A stretch of DNA of 15,385 nucleotides from Flavobacteriaceae bacterium (GTDB taxonomy: Bacteria; Bacteroidota; Bacteroidia; Flavobacteriales; Flavobacteriaceae). The stretch is from positions 15,975-31,359 of the forward strand of contig NZHJ01000006.1 in the NCBI GenBank assembly GCA_002691265.1. The letters run 5' to 3'. The notes under the pieces were generated by a model that had not been told where the DNA came from, ran no database searches, and was given only the letters and a program-made list of their open reading frames with translations. Positions within the stretch are counted from its first letter, which is position 1; each line of letters opens with the position of its first letter. Positions 1 through 6,404 of the stretch are shown here, piece by piece. The position numbers were made by a program, and so were the translations under genes.

Positions 1-825
1 AATTATAATGGTTTTTCTGTAGCGAATGGTGTTAATATAATACCTATATTTTCAAGCATTGATAATAATTTTAAATTACCAAAAATTGAAGATTTTGAAA
101 ATCTAATTACAGAAAAAACAAAGGGAATTTTAATATGTAATCCAAATAACCCAACAGGATACGTGTATTCTAGAGATGAAATAAAAACGCTTGTTGAAAT
201 TGTAAAAAAACATAACTTATTTTTAATTGCTGATGAAGTATATCGTGAATTTACCTACGAAAATGCATGTCATACCTCAATTCTTGAATTTAGCGAAATT
301 CAAGAAAATGCAATTGTCATAGACTCTGTTTCTAAAAGATACAGTATGTGCGGCGCAAGAATTGGTTGTATAATTTCTAAAAATGCTGAATTTATTTCAA
401 CTGCAATGAAATTTGCTCAAGCAAGGCTTTCTCCCCCAACTTTAGCTCAAATTGCTAGTACAGCAGCTATGGATGTGGGGGAAGAATATTTTGATTCAGT
501 GATAAATGAATATAATGAAAGAAGAAAAACTCTAATTAAAGGTTTGAATGAAATACCTGGAGTAAAAGTTTCAATTCCAAACGGTGCATTCTATTGCGTG
601 GTAGAATTACCTGTTAAAAATTCTGAAAATTTTGCAAAATGGCTTTTAGAGGATTTTTCTTTGAATAACGAGACTATTATGGTAGCTCCTGCGGCTGGCT
701 TTTACTCATCCCTAAATATGGGAGTAAATCAGGTTAGAATTGCATATGTCCTTAATCAATCTGATTTAAAAACTTGTGTTAATATTCTAAAAAATGGACT
801 CGCGGAATATTTGAAAAATGATTAG
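1..825 (+). CDS. Class I PLP-dependent aminotransferase (aspartate aminotransferase-like), 5' partial
   Basis: The frame is open from the first base of the window to the TAG at 823-825, so the N-terminus lies upstream. The 274 visible codons carry the fold-type I hallmarks: NPNNPTG at codons 47-53, the PLP-contacting IADEVY with Asp78 and Tyr81, the Schiff-base lysine Lys112 in SVSKRYS, Arg120 in the following GARIG, and Arg246 in QVRIAY, the usual arginine that binds the substrate carboxylate. Family members transfer an amino group between an amino acid and a 2-oxo acid in the cytoplasm. The motifs fit the aspartate/aromatic branch, but substrate cannot be fixed from this fragment. Its last eight bases overlap murB (818), which suggests translational coupling. 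GTG 163 is an internal codon, because the conserved NPNNPTG lies before it. The family call is very safe; the substrate is unknown. Confidence 0.93.
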   Translation, partial: NYNGFSVANGVNIIPIFSSIDNNFKLPKIEDFENLITEKTKGILICNPNNPTGYVYSRDEIKTLVEIVKKHNLFLIADEVYREFTYENACHTSILEFSEIQENAIVIDSVSKRYSMCGARIGCIISKNAEFISTAMKFAQARLSPPTLAQIASTAAMDVGEEYFDSVINEYNERRKTLIKGLNEIPGVKVSIPNGAFYCVVELPVKNSENFAKWLLEDFSLNNETIMVAPAAGFYSSLNMGVNQVRIAYVLNQSDLKTCVNILKNGLAEYLKND

Positions 826-1822
826 AAAAAATATATCCTTAAAAAAATATAATTCTTTCAATATTGATGTTAATGCAAAAGAATTTGTTGAAGTTAATTC
901 AAAAGATGAATTAATAGAAATAGCCAATAAAACTAAAGATAAAAATGTCCTTTATTTGGGTGGTGGCAGTAATATTTTATTTACCAGAGATTTTAATGGA
1001 ATTGTTATTCATCTTAAGATCAAGGGAATACAATGTGAAAAAACAAATTCTGATGAAACTGTGGTAAAAGCTAATGCAGGTGAAAATTGGAATGATTTTG
1101 TTGAATTTTGCATAAAAAATGATTTAGGTGGGATAGAAAATTTATCTATGATACCTGGAAATGTTGGTTCTGCACCAGTTCAAAATATTGGAGCCTACGG
1201 AGTAGAACTCAAAGATGTTTTTTTAACGTGTGAAGTTTTTAATAAAAATGATTTTTCAATCAAAACATACAATTTAGAGGACTGTAAGTTTGAGTACAGA
1301 AATTCAATTTTTAAAGAAAATAAAAATTTAATTATTCTTTCCGTTAGACTTAAACTAAAAAATAAAAATCATAAAATTAACTCCTCTTATGGTGGAATAA
1401 ATGATGAATTAAAAAAATTAAAAATTTCAAAACCAACAATAAAAGATATTTCAAATGTCGTTTGTAGCATTAGAAAAAGAAAACTTCCAGATCCCAAAAA
1501 AATCGGTAATGCTGGTAGTTTTTTTAAGAATCCAGTTGTAAAAAAGGATAAGTTAGAATGGATTAAGAAATATTTTAATGATGTTCCATCGTACAAATTA
1601 GACGATAAAAATTATAAAATTCCTGCTGCATGGTTAATCGAATCTGCAGGTTTAAAAGGAAAAGAATTAGACGGATTCGGAATACACAAAACACAGCCTC
1701 TGGTTCTTGTTAATTATGGAGGTGCTAAAGGTGAAGATATTTATAAACTCTCCCTATCGATTAAAGAAATAATTTTTAAAATATTTAAAATAGAGTTGGA
1801 AACAGAAGTGAACATTATTTAA
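818..1822 (+). CDS. murB: UDP-N-acetylenolpyruvoylglucosamine reductase MurB, type I
   Basis: MurB carries out the NADPH- and FAD-dependent reduction of UDP-GlcNAc-enolpyruvate to UDP-MurNAc in cytoplasmic peptidoglycan synthesis. The 334 residues are close to the E. coli length (342). The FAD-binding domain shows LGGGSNIL (48-54) and the glycine-rich SMIPGNVGSAPVQNIGAYG (110-128). Tyr160-Arg161 in YRNSIFK corresponds to the E. coli Tyr-Arg pair, Ser234 in GNAGSFFKNP is the expected proton donor, and Glu330 in ELETEV is the C-terminal catalytic glutamate. The YR-containing loop and a downstream Tyr191 place it in the E. coli-like type I class. The ATG at 818 lies inside the end of the aminotransferase gene (8-bp overlap), and the only nearby purines are the A-rich 3' end of that gene. 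The small cysteine protein follows after 15 bp. All key residues are intact. Confidence 0.97.
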   Translation: MIRKNISLKKYNSFNIDVNAKEFVEVNSKDELIEIANKTKDKNVLYLGGGSNILFTRDFNGIVIHLKIKGIQCEKTNSDETVVKANAGENWNDFVEFCIKNDLGGIENLSMIPGNVGSAPVQNIGAYGVELKDVFLTCEVFNKNDFSIKTYNLEDCKFEYRNSIFKENKNLIILSVRLKLKNKNHKINSSYGGINDELKKLKISKPTIKDISNVVCSIRKRKLPDPKKIGNAGSFFKNPVVKKDKLEWIKKYFNDVPSYKLDDKNYKIPAAWLIESAGLKGKELDGFGIHKTQPLVLVNYGGAKGEDIYKLSLSIKEIIFKIFKIELETEVNII

Positions 1823-1837
1823 TAAATTTGAATTATT

Positions 1838-2035
1838 ATGGTACCTACAATAGTTACAATTTTAGTGCTAGGATTATGTGTTATGGGAATTAGCATAAAG
1901 ATTTGGGCAAAAAAAGACGGTGAGTTTTCTGGAACTTGCGCTAGTCAAAATCCTTATTTAAATCAAGAAGGAGAAAACTGTAGTTTTTGCGGCAAAAGTC
2001 CTGATGAATTCAAAGAATGTAGTGGGAAAAATTAG
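1838..2035 (+). CDS. Small membrane-anchored four-cysteine protein, candidate NqrM-like Na+-NQR maturation factor
   Basis: This 65-residue protein has one N-terminal hydrophobic segment (about residues 3-23), a basic stop (KIWAKKDG) and a soluble tail with four cysteines at 34, 48, 51 and 61, that is C-x13-C-x2-C-x9-C, ending close to the C-terminus. The architecture resembles NqrM (DUF539), a single-span protein with four conserved cysteines needed to load iron into the NqrD/NqrE cysteine site of Na+-NQR. I recall similar short proteins in flavobacteria, often called membrane or secreted protein. The match is by architecture and cysteine pattern, not a demonstrated alignment. Supporting context is nqrE, nqrF and apbE in the same window, although about 10 kb away on the other strand. 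It starts at ATG 1838, 15 bp after murB, and its last 32 bases overlap the next gene. It could instead be an unrelated metal-binding membrane peptide. Confidence 0.6.
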   Translation: MVPTIVTILVLGLCVMGISIKIWAKKDGEFSGTCASQNPYLNQEGENCSFCGKSPDEFKECSGKN

Positions 2036-3248
2036 TAACATCTTAAAAAAACTTGGTCCTGGTTTATTATTTGCTGGGGCTGCCATTGGAGTGTCACATT
2101 TGGTTCAGTCTACAAAATCAGGAGCTGATTTTGGTTTGGGATTAATTTGGGCACTATTGATTGCTAATTTATTTAAATATCCTTTTTTTCAGTATGGCCC
2201 CAAGTACGCCCTAGCTACAGGTGAAAGCATGCTTCATGGTTATAAAAAGCTAAGCCAAAGTATTCTAATTGTATATTTTATTTTAACAATTGCAACAATG
2301 TTTTCCATTCAAACAGCTGTGACGATTGTAACTGCAGGGATCGCAAAATCTATAAGTGGTGATATATTCTCCGTTGAAATTTGGACAATATTAATTACAA
2401 TTTTTTGCTCTTTAATTTTGGTAATCGGTAGATATAAAACCCTTGATAGCATAATCAAGTACATAATTATAATACTTGCAATAAGTACTGTGACAGCCAC
2501 ACTAATTGCCAGTACTGAATTTGAAATGGAAATGAATTTTAATCAAGTGTTTCCTAGTGACTCCATTGGAATTATATTTTTAATTGCATTTATGGGCTGG
2601 ATGCCCGCTCCTTTAGATATATCAGTTTGGCATTCCATTTGGGCCTTGGAAAAAAAGAAAACTTTAAAAAACTATTCACTTAAGAATTCGATGTTTGATT
2701 TTAATGTAGGTTACATAGGCACTGCAATGCTTGGAATATGTTTCATTTGCCTTGGATATTTTGTAATGTATGAATCTGGTGAAACATTTAGTGATTCTGC
2801 AGGAGCTTTTTCAAATCAGCTAATTGAAATGTATACAAGTAGTCTAGGAAACTGGTCTTATTATATAATAGGAATTGCCGCATTTTCAACGATGTTAAGC
2901 ACAACCATAACAACATTAGATGCATCCCCAAGAGCGATGTCAGAAACAACTAAACTAATTTTTGATAATCAAAGTAAAAGTGGTTATTTAGTATGGTTAG
3001 GAATTCTTGCATTTGGAACAATAACAATCTTTTTTGCTTTTTCATCTCAAATGGGATTACTTATTAAAATTGCAACAATTTTATCTTTTTTAACTGCACC
3101 ATTTTACGCAATTATTAATTATATCTTAATTTCATCTGAGAATACACCAAAAATAAATAGACCGAGTAGGTTTATGCATTTTCTAAGTATTGTAGGAATA
3201 GTTTATTTAATTGGATTTTCAATATTCTTTTTAATAAAAGGTGTTTAA
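2004..3248 (+). CDS. Divergent NRAMP-family transporter lacking canonical metal-site residues
   Basis: A 414-residue polytopic membrane protein with about eleven hydrophobic segments and the NRAMP fold signature. The start of TM1 (LGPGLLFAG, 17-25) and the next segment (LIWALLIANL, 47-56) align without gaps to NRAMP. Canonical NRAMPs use DPGN in TM1 and MPHN in TM6 to bind divalent metal. Here DPGN is replaced by GVSH (29-32) and MPHN by MPAP (200-203), so only the methionine of the ligand set remains. The downstream W-H-S (209-211) still resembles the NRAMP context. Transport of Mn2+, Fe2+ or another cation or solute is therefore inferred from fold only. ATG 2004 overlaps the preceding small gene by 32 bp; GTG 2022 is a possible alternative start giving a 26-bp shorter N-terminus overlap and does not affect TM1. 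Sharing an operon with a candidate iron-handling protein is suggestive. Family placement is good; substrate is unknown. Confidence 0.82.
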   Translation: MNSKNVVGKISNILKKLGPGLLFAGAAIGVSHLVQSTKSGADFGLGLIWALLIANLFKYPFFQYGPKYALATGESMLHGYKKLSQSILIVYFILTIATMFSIQTAVTIVTAGIAKSISGDIFSVEIWTILITIFCSLILVIGRYKTLDSIIKYIIIILAISTVTATLIASTEFEMEMNFNQVFPSDSIGIIFLIAFMGWMPAPLDISVWHSIWALEKKKTLKNYSLKNSMFDFNVGYIGTAMLGICFICLGYFVMYESGETFSDSAGAFSNQLIEMYTSSLGNWSYYIIGIAAFSTMLSTTITTLDASPRAMSETTKLIFDNQSKSGYLVWLGILAFGTITIFFAFSSQMGLLIKIATILSFLTAPFYAIINYILISSENTPKINRPSRFMHFLSIVGIVYLIGFSIFFLIKGV

Positions 3249-3266
3249 ATTTTTAATAATACTCCT

Positions 3267-3274
3267 TATCTTTG
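3267..3274 (+). promoter_or_regulatory. Probable Bacteroidetes -7 promoter element for lipA
   Basis: TATCTTTG fits the Bacteroidetes -7 consensus TAnnTTTG exactly. It lies in the 52-bp gap after the transporter gene and 26 bases before the lipA TTG codon. A TTTA at 3244-3247, 19 bp upstream, is one mismatch from the -33 TTTG. This would separate lipA transcription from the upstream operon. Motif evidence only. Confidence 0.5.
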
Positions 3275-3300
3275 TCTAATTAAAAATTAAGACATATTTC

Positions 3301-4269
3301 TTGAGTAATATTACAGAAAATATAAAAGAAAATCTTTTCCAAATTGATATTCCTGAAACTGATACCGTAATAAAGGAGCAAACAGAGTGGTTCAAAGTTG
3401 ACCTTCCAAAAAAAGTAATTGAACATAAAAAGAAACCCGACTGGTTAAGAGTTAAGCTTCCAATTGGACCTAAGTATACAAAACTTAGAAAACTAGTTGA
3501 GGAAAATAATTTACACACTATATGTACTTCTGGTAGCTGCCCCAATATGGGTGAATGTTGGGGAGAAGGTACTGCAACATTTATGATTCTTGGAAATATC
3601 TGTACAAGATCATGTAAATTTTGCGGTGTAAAAACCGGAAAGCCACTACCTGTTGATTGGGAAGAAGCTGAAAAAGTTGCAAATAGTATTAGAATAATGC
3701 AGATAAAACACGCTGTTCTAACTAGTGTTGACAGAGATGATTTGAGAGATGATATGGGAAGTAAATTTTGGGTAGAAACAATCAAAAAAATAAGAGAATT
3801 AAATCCAGGTATAACCCTTGAAGCATTGATTCCAGACTTTCAGGGAATTCATGAACATATTGACAGACTTGTAAATATAAAACCAGAGGTAATTTCTCAT
3901 AATATTGAGACCACCAGAAGATTAACTAAAGAAGTTCGTGTTCAAGCAAAATATGACAGAAGTATTGATGTACTTAAGTATATGAAAGACAGTGGACAAA
4001 GAAGGACTAAATCGGGAATTATGCTTGGTTTAGGGGAAACTAAAGAAGAAGTTATTGAAACTATTCATGATTTAAAAAATGCAAAAGTTGATATTGTTAC
4101 TATAGGACAATACTTACAGCCAAGCAAAAAACATCTTCAAGTTCAAAGATTTGTAACCCCAGATGAGTTTTTGGAATATAAAGAAATAGGTGAGAAATTA
4201 GGATTTAAACACTTTGAAAGCAGTGCACTAGTTAGATCATCATACAGGGCGAGAAAACATATTCAATAG
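3301..4269 (+). CDS. lipA: Lipoyl synthase LipA with a repeated N-terminal extension
   Basis: LipA is a radical SAM enzyme that inserts two sulfur atoms into octanoyl groups on lipoyl domains. The auxiliary [4Fe-4S] cluster cysteines are Cys75, Cys80 and Cys86 (CTSGSCPNMGEC), with the RSSY motif at 312-315 supplying the serine ligand. The radical SAM cluster is C101-x3-C105-x2-C108. GIMLGLGE and the C-terminal half are also typical. There is no ATG before the conserved region: the first internal Met is Met83 inside the cysteine motif. An in-frame stop at 3277-3279 leaves TTG 3301 as the best start. The result, 322 residues, is about 30 longer at the N-terminus than flavobacterial LipAs I recall. 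The extension carries FQIDIP (13-18) and FKVDLP (31-36), each exactly 18 residues apart and in phase with the conserved LRVKLP (49-54). It ends one base from the convergent lpxK. Confidence 0.96.
   Translation: MSNITENIKENLFQIDIPETDTVIKEQTEWFKVDLPKKVIEHKKKPDWLRVKLPIGPKYTKLRKLVEENNLHTICTSGSCPNMGECWGEGTATFMILGNICTRSCKFCGVKTGKPLPVDWEEAEKVANSIRIMQIKHAVLTSVDRDDLRDDMGSKFWVETIKKIRELNPGITLEALIPDFQGIHEHIDRLVNIKPEVISHNIETTRRLTKEVRVQAKYDRSIDVLKYMKDSGQRRTKSGIMLGLGETKEEVIETIHDLKNAKVDIVTIGQYLQPSKKHLQVQRFVTPDEFLEYKEIGEKLGFKHFESSALVRSSYRARKHIQ
3337..3462 (+). repeat. Three 54-base-phased copies of a W-[FL]-x-V-x-L-P motif in the 5' end of lipA
   Basis: Codons 13-18, 31-36 and 49-54 of lipA encode FQIDIP, FKVDLP and LRVKLP, spaced by exactly 54 bases. 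Copies two and three are also preceded by Glu-Trp and Asp-Trp. The DNA copies have diverged (for example ttcaaagttgaccttcca at 3391 against ttaagagttaagcttcca at 3445), so if this is a duplication it is old. Only the third copy is part of the conserved LipA core. Confidence 0.6.
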
Positions 4270-4270
4270 A

Positions 4271-5263
4271 CTAAATTATCTTATCTCTTATTGTTTCAAT
4301 GAAAATTTTCTCTTCTGAAATATCAACGCTTATCGGCAAATAATATAAATTTTCAATATTGAATTTCCTTAACTTAGAATAATCTTTTTCGGTTGTAATT
4401 GTAATGTTATCCCTGAATTTTATAATATCTTTTTCCTTGTAGTCAAAGTGGTCTGGATATTTAAAGTGTTGAACAGTTATATTCTTATCTTCTAGAAAAC
4501 TTATTAAAACTTCAGAATTAACAATACCTGTTACTACGTTGACTTTTTTATTTGATAATTTCATAATATTCAACGCATCACTAGAAGAATATAGTTCTTC
4601 CGAATACTTAATCTTACTGAAGAAAATATGCTGATTAGAACTTAATTTAACCCTATCAATTAAGTAATTTTTATTACTTTGAGAAAAATTTTCAGGACAT
4701 TTTGTTATGACAATTGAATCAGCTCTTTTGGAACCTTTTTTTGATTCTCTTAGACTTCCCCTAGGTAATAAATAATCATTAAAGTATAAATTTGTGTAGT
4801 CTGATAATAATAATGAGTAAGTGGGAATTACTTTTCTATGTTGGAAAGCATCGTCTAAAATAATTAGATTCACTCCATGATCAATAAGCTTATTTATACC
4901 TCGTCTTCTTTTTTTATCAACCGCTACACTAATATTTTTAAATTTTGAATAATATTGGAATGGCTCATCTCCAATAGAGTTAGCATCATCTCTTTTGGAT
5001 GCTAAAATAAACCCTTTTGATTTTCGTTTGTATCCCCTACTCAAAATACCAATCTTATATTCTTTAGAAAAATGATTTATCAGAAATTCCACCATTGGTG
5101 TTTTTCCAGTGCCACCAACGGTTAGGTTCCCAACACTTATTATAGGGATATCAAAGGAGTATGATTTCAGTAATCCAAAATCATACAACTTATTTCTCAA
5201 AAAGGTAATTAAATAAAATTGAAGGCTAAGTTTCCAATAAATTATTTTTTTTATCAATTTCAT
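4271..5263 (-). CDS. lpxK: Tetraacyldisaccharide 4'-kinase LpxK
   Basis: LpxK phosphorylates the 4' position of the lipid A disaccharide at the cytoplasmic face of the inner membrane, which implies a Gram-negative outer membrane. The 330-residue protein has an N-terminal hydrophobic/amphipathic segment (about 5-25), SVGNLTVGGTGKTP with the P-loop at 49-56, LSRGYKRKSKG (74-84), Asp99 in IGDEP at the position of the known catalytic aspartate of Aquifex LpxK, a Walker B ILDDAFQHR (135-143), LLPRGSLRES (165-174), DHF (271-273) and TTEKDYSKL (290-298). All expected catalytic motifs are present. It is divergent from the NIF3 gene (44-bp gap) and convergent with lipA (1-bp gap), so it appears to be transcribed alone. 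ATG 5263 precedes the conserved hydrophobic N-terminus and is the natural start. No good promoter was found for it. Confidence 0.96.
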   Translation of the reverse strand: MKLIKKIIYWKLSLQFYLITFLRNKLYDFGLLKSYSFDIPIISVGNLTVGGTGKTPMVEFLINHFSKEYKIGILSRGYKRKSKGFILASKRDDANSIGDEPFQYYSKFKNISVAVDKKRRRGINKLIDHGVNLIILDDAFQHRKVIPTYSLLLSDYTNLYFNDYLLPRGSLRESKKGSKRADSIVITKCPENFSQSNKNYLIDRVKLSSNQHIFFSKIKYSEELYSSSDALNIMKLSNKKVNVVTGIVNSEVLISFLEDKNITVQHFKYPDHFDYKEKDIIKFRDNITITTEKDYSKLRKFNIENLYYLPISVDISEEKIFIETIRDKII

Positions 5264-5265
5264 CG

Positions 5266-5277
5266 TAACTAAAGTAA
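5266..5277. repeat. 12-bp sequence TAACTAAAGTAA shared with 8789-8800
   Basis: This 12-mer lies in the lpxK/NIF3 divergent gap and recurs exactly in the only other divergent gap (tatA/pepE, 8789-8800). Read on the minus strand it contains TACTTTAG, one mismatch from the -7 consensus, directly before lpxK. A related ACTAAAGT occurs upstream of apbE at 13639-13646. Function is unknown and chance is possible. Confidence 0.35.
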
Positions 5278-5282
5278 TTATT

Positions 5283-5290
5283 TATCTTTG
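5283..5290 (+). promoter_or_regulatory. Probable -7 promoter element for the NIF3 operon
   Basis: TATCTTTG is an exact match to TAnnTTTG, 17 bases before the ATG at 5308. TTTC at 5258-5261, with a 21-bp spacer, is one mismatch from the -33 TTTG. It would drive the four-gene run that ends with the O-methyltransferase. Motif evidence only. Confidence 0.5.
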
Positions 5291-5307
5291 AAATAAATAA
5301 TTATGAG

Positions 5308-6402
5308 ATGTTAGTTAAAGATGTAATTGATTTTTTAAATAGTTATGCTCCATTAGATTATGCCGAGGATTTTGATAACACAGGCCTCATGTTAGGTAAT
5401 AAAAATGATAAGGTTAATGGCATAATTATTTGTCTTGATGCAACAAAGGAAGTTGTTCAAGAAGCAATTGACTCAAATAAAAACCTGATAATTAGCTTTC
5501 ATCCAATTATTTTTAAAGGTTTAAAAAAACTTTCACCAGGTAATTATGTTAATGATTCAATTTTATTGGCTGTAAAAAATGATATTTCAATTTTTTCAAT
5601 TCATACTGCATTAGACAATTCAATAAAGGGTGTAAATATGAAATTATGTGAAGTATTAGGGATAAATAATCCAAAAATATTGATGCCGAAAACTAAAACA
5701 ATAAAAAAGCTTACAACTTACATTCCTAAGAAAGATGCTGAGAATCTTAGAAAAAAATTATTTGGGATCGGTGCAGGTTCTATAGGCAAGTACGAAAACT
5801 GTAGTTTTTCCTTTGAGGGAGTTGGAACATTTAAAGGAAATAAAAATTCAAATCCCACTTTAGGAGTAAAACAAAAAGATACTGAAGTAGAAGAGGTATG
5901 TGTCAATATTACATTTTTAAAACATTTGGAAGAAATGGTATTGTTTGGCTTGAGAGAAGTTCATCCATATGAAGAAATTGCATATGAATTAAATACCTTG
6001 GAGAATATTAACGAAAATATTGGAATGGGAATGGTTGGCGAATTTAAGCGAGCAATTTCAGAAAAGGAACTTTTTGAATTAATCAAAAATAAATTAGGAT
6101 CAAAATTTTTAAAACATTCGAAACTCCTAAAAAAACCAATCAAAAAGATAGCAGTTTTAGGTGGTTCTGGTAGTTTTGGAATTGAAAAAGCAATATCGGT
6201 TAAGGCTGATGCATACATAACCTCTGATTTAAAGTATCACGATTATTTTAAAGCTGAAAATTTAATTTTATTAGTTGATGTAGGGCATTATGAAAGCGAA
6301 CAGTATACAAAAAATTTATTGTTTGATATTCTTACAAAAAAATTCCCTAATTTTGCAATCGCTTTAGCGAAAACAAATACAAACCCTGTTAAATTCAGAT
6401 AA
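5308..6402 (+). CDS. NIF3/DUF34 family dinuclear metal-centre protein with PII-like insert
   Basis: The protein belongs to the NIF3-like (DUF34, YbgI/YqfO) family, hexameric proteins with a two-metal site. Some members are annotated as GTP cyclohydrolase 1 type 2, but the physiological role is unsettled. The 364 residues match the long form: family halves at about 1-128 and 240-364 flank a PII/CutA-like insert (about 130-235) with the typical GAGSIGKYENCSF (155-167). Visible metal residues are His65 (SFHPIIFKG), Asp103 (HTALDN), His327 and Glu331 (GHYESEQ). The family usually has two consecutive histidines at the first site; here the first is Phe64. ATG 5308 is preceded by another ATG at 5303 that hits a stop after three codons. 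The next gene begins 2 bp after the stop, so the two are probably co-translated. Confidence 0.93.
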   Translation: MLVKDVIDFLNSYAPLDYAEDFDNTGLMLGNKNDKVNGIIICLDATKEVVQEAIDSNKNLIISFHPIIFKGLKKLSPGNYVNDSILLAVKNDISIFSIHTALDNSIKGVNMKLCEVLGINNPKILMPKTKTIKKLTTYIPKKDAENLRKKLFGIGAGSIGKYENCSFSFEGVGTFKGNKNSNPTLGVKQKDTEVEEVCVNITFLKHLEEMVLFGLREVHPYEEIAYELNTLENINENIGMGMVGEFKRAISEKELFELIKNKLGSKFLKHSKLLKKPIKKIAVLGGSGSFGIEKAISVKADAYITSDLKYHDYFKAENLILLVDVGHYESEQYTKNLLFDILTKKFPNFAIALAKTNTNPVKFR

Positions 6403-6404
6403 AA

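Noticed and set aside
163..825. Aminotransferase starting at GTG 163
   Set aside because: The same frame is open back to base 1 and encodes the conserved NPNNPTG just before 163, so the gene is truncated by the window edge.
3276..3785. 169-codon open frame on the minus strand
   Set aside because: It lies opposite the fully conserved lipA, has no recognisable motif and composition typical of an antisense shadow.
5269..5276. TACTTTAG on the minus strand as the lpxK -7 element
   Set aside because: It has one mismatch, no -33 partner and ends five bases from the ATG; too weak to call as a promoter.
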